Positions 30,930 to 41,530 of a stretch of DNA of 64,000 bases are shown here, piece after piece. The stretch lies in NCBI RefSeq assembly GCF_011075055.1, contig NC_058153.1:10664001-10728000 (forward strand), written 5' to 3'. Positions within the stretch are counted from its first letter, which is position 1. Every line of letters starts with the position of its first letter. The DNA comes from Mangifera indica. Taxonomy: Eukaryota > Streptophyta > Magnoliopsida > Sapindales > Anacardiaceae. A program made the translations under genes and the position numbers. The notes below the pieces were generated by a model. That model was not told the origin of the DNA, made no database searches, and saw only the letters and a program-made list of their open reading frames with translations.

Positions 30930-32734
30930 TTCAATATATAACTATAGAGATACGCAACACAACACCAATAATAAGATATATACACATTTTATTGTCGCAA
31001 TTGTGCATTAAAAATTAAAATGTCACATAAGGCATAGAGTCGAAAGTTCACTATGTTTCCAATCATCGTCTATGACACAAATGTTTCATATTTTATCAAT
31101 TAATCCAATCGCGTCAATATATATTCTAGACGAGAATAATTAAATTCTACCAGTCTCAGAATTCCCACAAATAACCATAAAATATATTATATTATATCAA
31201 CATAGAGTTCAACATAACCATAATTAATAAATAAACAAATACGCATGAAAATAAATATAGACATGAAATTCAAACATTTCGATGATTAGACCTATTCTTG
31301 ACTTGAACTAGAATCTGAATTATCCTTGATCTGAGGTTTATAATTGTTAAAGCATGACATCTTAATAATCAGTCGTTCTTCTACTCGATACCAATCCCGC
31401 GGACAATAAACCTCTTCTGTTTTTTCAATAATCCTCGGAGTAACTTTATCCAAAATAAAGTTTCTACATTATTTGCGATAGCCAACATGCCTCACACTCC
31501 ACTGATTTGGGAAAATAGAAAGAGTTGTTGTTTTTCTTATATTCATAACAATGTTCCGCTCTTTTGCCTTTTGTAACTCATACAAGCAATCTCAGAAATT
31601 CAATACATTTTTTCGTCCTGGATAATATTAGTGATTATATTGGTTCAATTATCAGACAATGACATCAATAGTCCATAAATCTTTTCATTATGAGTTAGGT
31701 ATATGCCCGCATTTTTCAATTCTAATATTCTTTCAGTCATGGTCCAAATGTGAGTGAAGAAGTTATGCTTCGGATTCATCTTATAGTTCAGATAGTAGTC
31801 CTTAGTCAATATGTTCACCCTATTATGACCAACAAATGGATAATAATAAATTATACACACATAACAGTATAAACAACACATGTTCACATGTTTAGCAATG
31901 TATAATTCAAAACCATGATCAAAATAACACCTATAAATGTTCAATTCATGCATAAACAGACCACATAAAATAGAATTTAAGCTAATATAAGCTACTGAGC
32001 ATAAATAAAACATGCACGCGCTCCCACTCGCCAAAACACTAGCTCACACGCTTCCATGTGTCGAACAACTCAATTCACGCACCAAACAACTCAATCACGC
32101 ACGGTCAAATGTTGACTGGTCAACTATTTGACCATTGACCGATCAATAATTGATCGAGTTGCCCATGGGTCAGGATCTGGGTTGGGTCGACCCGATTGAC
32201 TAAATGGGTTGAACCGTTGACCATCGATTTTGACCAACCCATTGACCAATCAGATCAGGCAATCAGGTTTTCCCAACCTGATTGCGACCCAAGATGCAGT
32301 ATGAACCTTAATATTTTGACGGTGAAATTGGCAGTCTTTCGACCACCCTTCGACAACAATTTCATAGGGCTTTTGAAGCTCGTGATGCACAAATTGAGTT
32401 CCATCAAATTTTTGATGACTTTGTCACCAGATTTCGACGAATTAAATGCAAGAATGTCATGGTTTTTGGGTGAAACATAGACCATTGAATTTCGTCCAAT
32501 TTCATGCGGTTTCGGTGCAATTTTTTCTAATTAAACATGCAACTAATATCTAGAATTCATCCTAACATGATTCTAAACATCAATTACACAAAAATTGCAA
32601 CGAATCCATCAATAAGCAAAAACGTCCATATGCATTATTTAAAAAACAAATTACTATTTACGTAAATTTAATCTCTAAACATGCTTCCTAATCATGTTTA
32701 TATCAACAGCATCACAATTACATAGATATAACAT
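30930..32734 (-). other. Long 5' leader of the copia element
   Basis: 1.8 kb between PBS and gag. It contains a possible gag-like scrap on the minus strand near 31645-31740 (ERILELKNAGIYLTHNEKIYGLL), which could come from an older copia insertion, and a stretch of GGTCAA/TTGACC words at 32105-32260 forming several inverted repeats. The 129-, 94- and 76-codon frames have no convincing coding features. Confidence 0.6.
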
Positions 32735-32747
32735 GGCTCTGATACCA
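32735..32747 (-). promoter_or_regulatory. Primer binding site of the copia element
   Basis: On the minus strand this reads TGGTATCAGAGCC, one base inside the 5' LTR, complementary to tRNA-Met. Confidence 0.9.
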
Positions 32748-32748
32748 A

Positions 32749-33118
32749 TGTAAGCAAAAATAATACTAATTCTAGGATCATAGAAAACATACTCGGTTTA
32801 CTGAATCTGACAATTGATGATGATTTGGTGATTCGATGCACTCTCGGGAGTATCCACAATACACTTTGCTGATTTGCTTCCTTGTTTCTGTAAAATTCTT
32901 CCAAAAAAATAGAATAGAAGAGTATTGTGTTTTCTGTAATCTTTGGCGTAAGAGTTCTCTTCTCCCAATGGAAGTTAGGCTATATTAAATAAGAGGGAGA
33001 GTGACAATTATCTTTAATAATTGCTAAGAGCAAAATTGAAATATTGCATATCATGGGTTAATATTGAATTTGTAACCCTAATGGATCGGGTCAACCCATC
33101 ATGGGTGGACCGGATCCA
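32749..33118 (-). repeat. 5' LTR of the minus-strand copia element
   Basis: 370 bp. On the minus strand it starts TGGATCCGGTCCACCC and ends TTTTGCTTACA. It is paired with 22304-22673. Confidence 0.93.
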
Positions 33119-34204
33119 ATATAATTGATATTCAAATATTCAAATATTCAAATATTTAAATATATTATTTTAACTTTATTTTTTGTATCAGTATATAGCA
33201 AGATGTGTGGATATTTAACCTAGATAATTAAGTTTTGATTTAATGATTGTATTTGGAGTTATAAAATTTGAAGATCAATTACTTATTTAGTAAATTTAAT
33301 TAATATTATTATAAACATTTATGCATTTTACTTGTATTAGAATTATGATAAAGCTCTAAATTTTTAGTAAAATATCTTTCATGGATTGTGACTAATATAA
33401 ATGTTTTTTATTATATTCGATTTAAGTTGATTGTTAGATCACATAGTTTTTTTTTTTATCTCTTTCTTTGCATTTCTTTTATTCAAGGATTGATGTTTTC
33501 TATTTTTTTTAAGTTTTCACTACTTGATTTATAAACAATGACAAAGTCGTGGAGATAAGGTTGGATCTAAATCGAGCCAACTTGGTCTCGAAAACTAGCT
33601 TGGCTCGGTTTAATTTGATTTAAGTTTGTTTAATTTGAATTCAAGTAGAAAAATTTGACTTGTTTTTTAAATCGACCTAAACTTAAGTTAGGAGATGTTT
33701 GACTCAATTTAGCTCAAGTTTGATCTGAATTCACGGTTTGAATTGATAGTCAAATTTGTAGCATGATTCATTTTTGAATTTATTGTTCAGTTCAATTTGA
33801 ATTCATGACTTAAATTGACAGTTTTATCTATTATTTGGATAAAACAACGTTGTTTTATTAATAAACCATAAATTTGAACCACCAATTCAAACCATAAATT
33901 TAAACTAAACTCAAATTGAATTAAGTTAATAGTGGTTGGTTGTGGGGGTTGTGTGTGAGGTCGAAAAAAAAAAAGAAACCTCAAGCTTTTGACACCAAAC
34001 ATGTGGACACTATTAAAACTTAGTTGCCCTTTAATTTTTTACATCTCTTGTTATGTTAGTTGTATATTCTGGCAAGATAGGTAGATATGGACTAGAAAAT
34101 ATACCCCGGTCCATCTTTTCCCTGCAAAAAATGTTTTTCACAGTGCAATTTTTTCTTTTAATTTTTTCACAAGAAAATATGACCCCAATGTCATAATCAA
34201 ATTA
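33119..34204. other. Non-coding, with dispersed repeat at 33555-33925
   Basis: No gene. 33555-33925 is a second copy of the CTCGAGTT/GGCTCGG-type repeat, with a core AAAACAACGTTGTTTTATTA near 33841. Confidence 0.45.
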
Positions 34205-34385
34205 GAGCAACGCTACATGCATTCAATTTGAGTATCCAACTGAATATTTGAATTATGCATCAATATTTGATAAAATTTTATTTTATTTTTAATTTAAAAT
34301 TATATAATCATATAATAACACGTTATCTAAGTTCTAAATTAAATACTCAAAATTAAATATATATAATTTTATTGATCAAATTAGG
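34205..34385. repeat. AT-rich MITE-like repeat (copy 1)
   Basis: GAGCAACGCTACATGCAT followed by the shared core TTTTATTTTTAATTTAAAAT and TATAATCATATAATAACA. Related to the stretches at 35935-36085, 41049-41210 and 46053-46201. Ends are approximate. Confidence 0.5.
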
Positions 34386-34486
34386 AGTTTGTAGACTGGA
34401 AATTGATTAGTGAGTATATGTTATTGAATGTCAAGTTTGTTACTGTTACCTGTGGGGATGCGTACTGAGTTTTCCTTATCCATAAA

Positions 34487-35026
34487 GGCCAAAAGACTAT
34501 TTTCCACCCAAGGTATGTTACATTCTCAAGTTTTTCTCCTTTAATTTTGATAATCTCAAATATCCACCCATGAACAGTTAAAATTAACGGAACTTTAATC
34601 CCTTAAAATTTTATCTCTTTTTTCCCCTGTAAACTTTTAAAATTAAAAGTTTCTTCTAGTCTAAGTTTTAAAAAATGACAACTTCAAATGGGAGAAGAGA
34701 GACCGCTGGAGGGAGAGTAAGCTTTGGGAGGGAGAGATCGCTAGTAATGACACCGAAGATGAAGTCAGAGATCTCGAAACGAAACCCTAAAGGGAAACTG
34801 TCATTTTTTAAAACTTAAGCTAAAGGAAATTTTTAGTTTTTAAAGTTTACAAGGGCAAAAAGAGATTATATTTTAGTTTATTTTTAATATTATAGAAAAA
34901 AATTATGATTTTACTCTTATTACCGTTAATTTTAACTGCTAATAGGTGAGTATTTGAGATTATCAAAGTTAAAGGGGGGAAACTTAGGATTGCAGTATAC
35001 CTTGGGTGGGAAATAGTCCTTTGGCC
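34487..35026. mobile_element. Foldback Mutator-like element, 540 bp
   Basis: Ends GGCCAAAAGACTATTTTCCA and its inverse, with long inverted arms to the middle. It is flanked by a perfect 9-bp duplication ATCCATAAA (34478-34486 and 35027-35035). A short purine-rich centre (34680-34790) corresponds to part of the 868-bp element at 20196. No coding capacity. Confidence 0.93.
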
Positions 35027-35035
35027 ATCCATAAA

Positions 35036-37131
35036 ATTGAACTTTGTACAAAACGACATTTGAATATTTGTTTTATGATGTTGATTTGTCTGAGATATGC
35101 AAATTGAATGTGTGCATTGCATTAGAATCGCAACTATTCATGTATATCAACATTCCGAATTAGCGAAAATATGTGTAGCGTATATGCAATTTTTCATCAT
35201 TAATTAATTAGTGTAGGCAATTATGTCTTTCACAAAATAAGTTAAAATAATAATGGTTAGAATTACTTATATTATCCACTTTCATGAAAATAATTGAAAG
35301 TGTGCTTACGGATTAGACACCAAGAAGTTTTTATATAGTTTAACCGTTGATTGGAAACCTTTTTGTTGAAAGTATCCTAACAAAATTTATGTTGTAAATA
35401 CAAAAGAAGAATGTTGTAGGTATCTCTAAACGGAGATTGAATATAACTTAGACGACCTAACCGGTAGATGTTTTGCTTTCTCTCTCGCCCTTTCATATTT
35501 ATGTGATGAAGAAATAGAAAGACATACAAATATTGTATATAAACATTCCCAATTCAGATATAATTATTCATGTTCTAATTATTATATTGATAACATGTTT
35601 TTGATTTGATAGCACGATAATATTATTTTTTTTAAGTAGATATGAGATGAAATAAGAAGAAAATCTCATGCTAGAGAGATATTTTACTGTATAGAGTTCC
35701 TCTTGTTGCCTTTGAATGATAAGGCTTCCATTTATGTACCTAGATAATTAAATAATAAGTGATATTTTTTATAGTTGTTCTTTTACCTTGTAACCTCTAT
35801 CCAGCGTTTTTAGGTATTTAGAATCCCTATATGTCATTATATGATTATCAAAATCATATCATTTGAGTAGCTAATTATATATTCAATACAAGATGCACAT
35901 ACTCTTCCTACAAGCAATAGTCTTTGTGCATAGTTTTGAATACCTAATCATATATTTAGATAATGTATCATTATATGATTGAGTGCTAATTTATCTTTAA
36001 TTTAAAATCTCTTAATAATATAATAATACATCATTTGATTATTTAATTAAGTGTTCGGAAGAAACATATTACTAGGGGTATTACTGTTCATGTGAATGTC
36101 GTTATCCATTTGACAATATTGATATACATAATTTTGTTGGTTTTTCAATATCATATTATGATATGATGACAAAACACTCTTCATTCTTGACTTAGTACCT
36201 ACTTTTTATGGCTCTTAGCATCATTTAAAATTTTTCAGTGAAAGATCCATCTGAGACCCTTCAGCAGTTCACAAATCCACCAAGAGACTGCAACTCTAAT
36301 AGTTCAATAGAGAACTTCAACTAATTTCTACAGGGACAGGCCTACCAGAAAGCTGAGTCTCTGAAAAGATCACACGAAGTTGGTAAAACAAAAACGAATA
36401 TCAAAATTAATCATTGGTAACATCCAGCCATTAAAGCATCTTGCAGCATCCTGATAATGGCTTGAGTGTTAGTAGGGCGCTGCCAAGGCGTATCAAGTTC
36501 TTGTCTAGTCTAATTATAAACATCGTAGAAGAATCAACTACTCAACAATGTAGGCTGCATTTTCCTGATTACTCTATATAAAAGACAGTAGAAATGTCAT
36601 GAACAAAAATTAAGGTCAAGACGTTATTTAAGTTGGGGGATCTCCACAAAGCATCTATGTGGGATTCTTTTTCTTAAGAATCCTCACCTATTCACAGATT
36701 AACCATCAGTTCAACATTGCTCACAATAAACCCACACTCTACTTGAGTCTAATCACTATTTACAACAAACTCACACTACCAAAGTTGATGGACCTCAGAG
36801 AGAGTGAGAGAGAGAGAGAAAAGAGAGCATAACCCCTTCCCCAAACCAAGCAAAGAGCAAACCACGAAACCTCAATCTCTCCTCAATTGGATCCTTGGAC
36901 AAATTGTTATTTAAACTTTAAACTCTGATACCAATTGTCGGGCCTTCTCCGAAGAGTGATACTAGATCTCTTTCATTTAAAAAACTAGTTCGATACTGAG
37001 ATTTTACTTCACATTTATGTATCCATACCCAATTAACTTCTCAATTGTGAGATTCTTTTTCCTAACAATATATTTAGTCGTCACCATAAAATTCAAGTTC
37101 AGTTACGCATAATCAAAGCAAAACTCTATAT
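35036..37131. other. No gene recognised; minor repeats
   Basis: AT-rich. It holds a MITE-like stretch at 35935-36085 and a GA-rich microsatellite at 36797-36819. A minus-strand TGGTATCAGAG at 36923-36933 resembles a copia PBS, and its flank CCGACAA could be an LTR or TRIM end. No paired LTR was found. Confidence 0.45.
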
Positions 37132-37140
37132 TATTTTTTA

Positions 37141-37384
37141 GGCCAATAGACTTATTCCCACTTAAGGTATAATGAAATCCTAAACACATACCTGCCAATT
37201 TTCAAAAACTCAAAAAGCTACCCCTCACTCAATTTCTGTTAAAATTTTCAGTTAAGATTAAGAGTGAAACTGTCATTTTACTAGTAACATTAAAAAAATT
37301 ATAATTTTATCCTATTCCGCCCCCTCTCTAAAGTTTTGAAAACTAATAATTTCACCTCATTTTCAAAACATTTTCATCCACACA

Positions 37385-37415
<31 letters not shown>

Positions 37416-37882
37416 ATCCTTAAGTGTCTTTCCTCCCTTTTTGGCAACCATCCAACAACAATGTAACTGAGAGGAGATGGCAACAAATGTCTTTTGGACG
37501 ACCGTCTCTTTGACGAAGAAAAAAGAGACATCTCTATCTCTTCTTGGACGGCCGTCTCTTTGTCGACTGAGACAAAGAGACATCTGATGCCGTCATTGGA
37601 TGGTTGTCAGAGAGGAAGGAAAGAAACCTAAGGATTTGAGGGGAAAAATCTATGTTTCAAAACTAGAAAATTTTTGTAAATTGAGTGAAATTGCTAGTTT
37701 TCAAAACTTGAAGGAAAAAATAAGATAAAATTATAATTTTTTTAATATTATTAGTAAAATAATAGTTTTACCCTTAATTCTAATAGAAATTAGATGATGT
37801 GTGGGTGCTTGGGTTTTTGAAAACGGGCAAATATGTGTTTGAGATTTCACTATACCTTAGGTGGGAAAAAGTCTTTTTGGCC
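37141..37882. mobile_element. Foldback Mutator-like element, 742 bp, with poly-C
   Basis: Begins GGCCAATAGACTTATTCCCA and ends with AAAAAGTCTTTTTGGCC, which mirrors it. A perfect 9-bp duplication TATTTTTTA flanks it (37132-37140 and 37883-37891). Arms share the ATTTCTGTTAAAATTTT ... GTGAAACTGTCATTTTA style seen in the other members. The centre has GACGACCGTCTCTTTGACG inverted pieces and a 29-base poly-C tract. Confidence 0.93.
37385..37413. repeat. Homopolymer run of 29 C
   Basis: Uninterrupted cytosines inside the left arm of the foldback element. On the minus strand it is a G tract able to form quadruplex-type structures. Length is likely to be unstable or assembly-sensitive. Confidence 0.8.
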
Positions 37883-38084
37883 TATTTTTTATATTTCTTC
37901 TTTGTTCCATTTGAAGTGACTTCAAATGACTGCTGCCAAAATTCTGCGGCCTGCCCTGAACCTCAAGTTTATAAGGTTTAGAGTTTACAGTCCATAACCA
38001 GATGCACAAATTGGCAGATCGTGCGGTTATATGTTAAAGCTTAATTGAGTAGTTCAAAATAAGTGATAGTCATGGGATTAACTC

Positions 38085-38268
38085 TTAAATATGTACACAT
38101 TGAACAAATTCAAGAGCAATACACCAAGGAAATATTACAGTAGCCTCATTATCATATGCCAAAAACCACAAAAGAAGACAACCAGCAAATACTATTATCA
38201 ATTCACTGATTTGTTTGGCAGATATATAAATTAGTGATTCCTTGACCGTGAGTCGAGCCCCCCTTTCC
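38085..38268 (-). CDS. Possible terminal exon of an unknown plant gene
   Basis: On the minus strand a pyrimidine-rich TTGTTTTGTTGTAG ends at 38269, a good splice acceptor. The frame after it reads ERGARLTVKESLIY, then a hydrophobic segment (ELIIVFAGCLLLWFLAY), and ends ...FVQCVHI at the TAA at 38085. It lies 3' of the gene relic at 39191-39905 on the same strand and could be its last exon. No family is recognised. A chance frame with a hydrophobic stretch is possible. Confidence 0.3.
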
Positions 38269-38271
38269 CTA

Positions 38272-39059
38272 CAACAAAACAAACAACTGCATTTTAAATT
38301 CAATGGAGTTTACTTGAAACACATATTTATTTATGAAAAAAATGGATTTTCAAATTAAAAGTATCCGTATACTCAGACCAGAGATTCAAAAAGGATCAGA
38401 ACTTGATAGGAAGATAATTGCTTCAAATGTTGTTAGAAACGTAGCTCAAATAGAAATCAATAATTTGAACAATTAGAGTGCATGTGAAATCGGTAAAACA
38501 AACAATCACACTCCACAATAAGTGGAAAGAACACATGTGATTTATTATGGTTCACTTAAAATATACACTTACCAAAGTCAATATTATTTCGGTTCCTTCA
38601 TGCATACCCAACTAGGATTCTATTTCCTAAGGTAAAATTCATATTCCTGAAAGAAAACTAAAGTGACTCTTCATAAGTTAAGTATAAACAGATTATGGGT
38701 TCGGAAGTGCTGCCTCTGCATCCTTGTTTGCTCACTAGGGAGCAATGCAACAACCAGGCAGCAGGACCTGGCTGATGCCCCCTCACGAATCGGACAGCGA
38801 GACCCCGTCTGCGTCAGCTTTTGGGGATTATATTTTAATAACTTCAAGTTCCTAAATGTCTTTCACTTTTTGCATGCGTTGCTATAAAATTGAAACTAAC
38901 CAAACTGTGTAGAATTTAAGTCTTCGCATCAAAAAACCAGACATTTGAACTCTATCAGGGGACTGGAAGGGGGCTCCAAAAAGAACATAAATAGAAACCA
39001 GTCTTCTAAAAAAATAATTCTTAAAGAAGTTTTATTTATTAAAAAAAAAAAACACTTTC
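38272..39059. other. Unassigned, with a GC-rich patch at 38690-38830
   Basis: Mostly AT-rich. The patch around GTGCTGCCTCTGCATCC ... GAATCGGACAGCGAGACCCC stands out in composition but matches no RNA gene or element I can name. Confidence 0.4.
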
Positions 39060-39190
39060 TGTTAAATAATTATATATGTACTCCTAATTTTAAGCAAAAA
39101 TTATGCACTTTCTGTGTTAGAGCAGCTGACCTGGAATGGATGAGGAGCGGCAGTTCGAATAAACTATGTTCTTCACCATTTCCTTCGGTG

Positions 39191-39905
39191 CTAAGTCTGT
39201 GAAGCTGAGATTCTTCCTTCGGGAAGATTGCGTTCCAAAATTTGGTCCTCTGCTACTGGATTTCTAGGCTGAACAGTTAGTTCATTTTTGTCCATAGTCA
39301 CATTCCTTGTTGGTATTTCCATGGTGACCTTTTCCACATACCGGATAGATCCTGAATTATAAAATATGCAATATATCAGACAGTTACAGAGCAAAATTGT
39401 GTTGAAAAACACTGCAATGTCAAGATTAAACTTACCTTTAGAAGAACTCATTTGCTTATTAACAGACATGGATGCATACATATAAGAATCTGATTTCAGA
39501 TAATCAACATTCTTCTTCAGTAATCTCTTCTTCTTTATTCCTTTGATGGGTTGTTTTCTCTCCAATCGTAATATTTTTTTTTTTTAAAAAAAAAGATTCA
39601 TCAAAACCCCCTTACAGAAATCAAACAAATCATTTATACTTCAAACCAAAACTCAATAAAAAGCTCTTTTCGGGAGGGTTTTCTTAACCTGCAGAAGAAG
39701 AAGAAGTGAAATTTGGCTTTGGTGAAGGGGAATTCGAGTTTATGAGAAGAGGAGCAAACAAATAAGAATCGGGTTTGAGATAATCCACAACTTGTTAAAA
39801 CAACCTCTCTTTCTCTCACATGGAAGACTCTTTTCGCTGTTCTTCATTTGAACTCCTAACATTGCTTTCTTTGTTTTCTCCATGTTCTTGTTTTTGGCAG
39901 GAACT
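39191..39905 (-). pseudogene. Relic of an unrecognised plant gene (copy B), with intron
   Basis: Minus strand. A candidate 5' start is ATG near 39881 (MEKTKKAMLG). Downstream a segment encodes VVDYLKPDSYLFAPLL in one frame, and 39565-39191 encodes NVDYLKSDSYMYASM, so the motif VDYLKxDSY occurs twice. A canonical 5' splice site (GTAAGT, near 39437) and acceptor (TATAATTCAG, near 39352) bracket a roughly 84-bp intron that the 124-codon frame reads through. The next exon is GSIRYVEKVTMEIPTRN ... EDQILERNLPEG. Copy A shares the exon. A stop between the two motifs and a 1-bp loss near the 3' end relative to copy A point to decay. Function unknown. Confidence 0.5.
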
Positions 39906-41048
39906 GAAAAACGGTGAAAGCGTTTTCAAAAAACCGTTTATTTTCTGGCGGTTGATAACGTTTTAAACACGTTTACGTCAGAGAGCACAGCAATGTGTCA
40001 AAGCTTTCCAGGTGTCAATATGTAGATGTTGCTACTTGTTCAAGTGAATCCAGCTTGTCTTAGGGGTGTACTTCGTTAATTGTTATGGGCCTTTCAAGAG
40101 AAGCCCAAATTTGAGACCCAAAATTTGCAAAATTCGAACCCCAAAAATTGCTAGACTCCAACCATGTTTATTTAGTAAAAAATATTTATCGATATATCAC
40201 TAAGATACAATTCTCTTTGATAGAATATTATTTTCACGTATTTAATTTATCATGAGATTGACTGCCAATCAAACATGGATATGAAAATAAAGAATTGTTT
40301 AATTAAATTTTCGGTAAATATTTTATGGAATGCTCTTGTTGCTTCCCTGATAACTTTTCCCTAATTGAAATTGACTTGATTGCAAGAATGTTTTAAGATC
40401 ATTGATTTTTAATTAAATAAAATATTAAATAATGATTGACTAGCCTTAATTTTTAAATTGATTCAGCATAGACAGAAGCAAGCCCAATGGCTATGTACCA
40501 GTTAGGTACATGGGCTTCTACTTTGGGCTTATTGCTTTTAACTTAGTTTAGGAGCAGATTTGTGATGAGCAGAATTCAATCAAGGGTCAAGCTCGAGTTT
40601 GACTTAACAATGAAATAATCAATTTAACATCAAATTTGGTTTGTTTAATTGATGATGAATTCGTTAAAGAAATTGTTGAAAAGCCACTAGAAAAGAAAAT
40701 GGGTTTCTAAAGCTAAAGAAATGAGAATTGTCACACAATTAGTTGAAGAAGAAAAATATCATTCGAGAAAATGAACCTATAGGTGAATTAATAATGACTT
40801 GAACTCAAGCTAGAGCTACTCATCTTTGGACTTGGCCCATTCAAGATAAAATCAATTTGAGTTCGGAAATTCACCCCTAATTCATTTGCTAACTAGACCC
40901 ATAAGGTTAATGGGCCTAATCTTGCTGCTGAGTAGGGGTTAATGAATTCACCCCTAATTCATTTAATGATTTGAGTCCGTCAAACAAGGATAAGGTATCA
41001 CATGAACAATATCACAACTCAACATGTGCAAAACACCTTTTATATTGG

Positions 41049-41210
41049 AGTAATGTTATGTGCATATAATTAAATATATAGATGATATATCATCATGTGA
41101 TTTGATATTATTTTATCTTTAATTCAAAAATACTCAATTATATAATAACAAATTATCAGTATATTTAAATGTATACTAAAAACTGTATACACATAATTTT
41201 ATTATTTATA
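41049..41210. repeat. AT-rich MITE-like repeat (copy 3)
   Basis: AGTAATGTTATGTGCATATA ... GATATTATTTTATCTTTAAT ... TATAATAACAAATTATC, related to the copies at 34205, 35935 and 46053. Ends approximate. Confidence 0.5.
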
Positions 41211-41530
41211 TTAAGAATATAATAAAAATTACTTGATGTTTCTATGATATTCTAGATATTTTCCAAAAGATTTCATCGAAACCCTTTTTTGTTGTTTATT
41301 TATGTTGAAATGAAAAGAATGAAGAACATTAACGAAGACTCACAACATAGAATGAATTAGTAACATTGGATATGAAAGAAAAATTAACATCTAACCTAAG
41401 TATATAACTTAAGAAATAGAAAAAAAAAAAACATTGGCACTTAATTGGCCATTAATTTGTAAAATTTATTGGTTTTTGTATAGTTCGATTTGAGTCGACT
41501 TAGTTCTTGAACGAGCAAAATTTGAACTGA

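Larger units (their letters stand above)
22304..33118 (-). mobile_element. Minus-strand Ty1/copia element with hAT insertion
   Basis: Two 370-bp LTRs at 22304-22673 and 32749-33118 differ at about 27 positions (about 7%), indicating an old insertion. Read on the minus strand they start TGGATCCGG and end GCTTACA (GCTTATA in the left copy). A tRNA-Met PBS (32735-32747), gag (30929-29934), PR, INT, RT and RNase H (to 23803) follow in copia order. The total of 10.8 kb includes a 3.1-kb hAT element. The right flank is ATATA; ATATA also occurs three bases left of the left LTR, so the TSD is only tentative. Confidence 0.92.
39060..41530. repeat. Segmental duplication, copy B
   Basis: Counterpart of 220-2768. 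It lacks the foldback element: the site reads TATTATTTTCACGTATTTAA (near 40226-40245) where copy A has the 792-bp insertion. It keeps about 350 bp of 5' gene sequence (39530-39890) missing from copy A. Confidence 0.75.

Noticed and set aside
36640..37020. TRIM or copia LTR next to the PBS-like site at 36923
   Set aside because: No second LTR copy, gag or TSD was found; an 11-base PBS match alone is not enough.
37799..37981. 60-codon plus-strand frame at the right end of a foldback element
   Set aside because: It crosses the element boundary and TSD, so it cannot be an ancestral gene.
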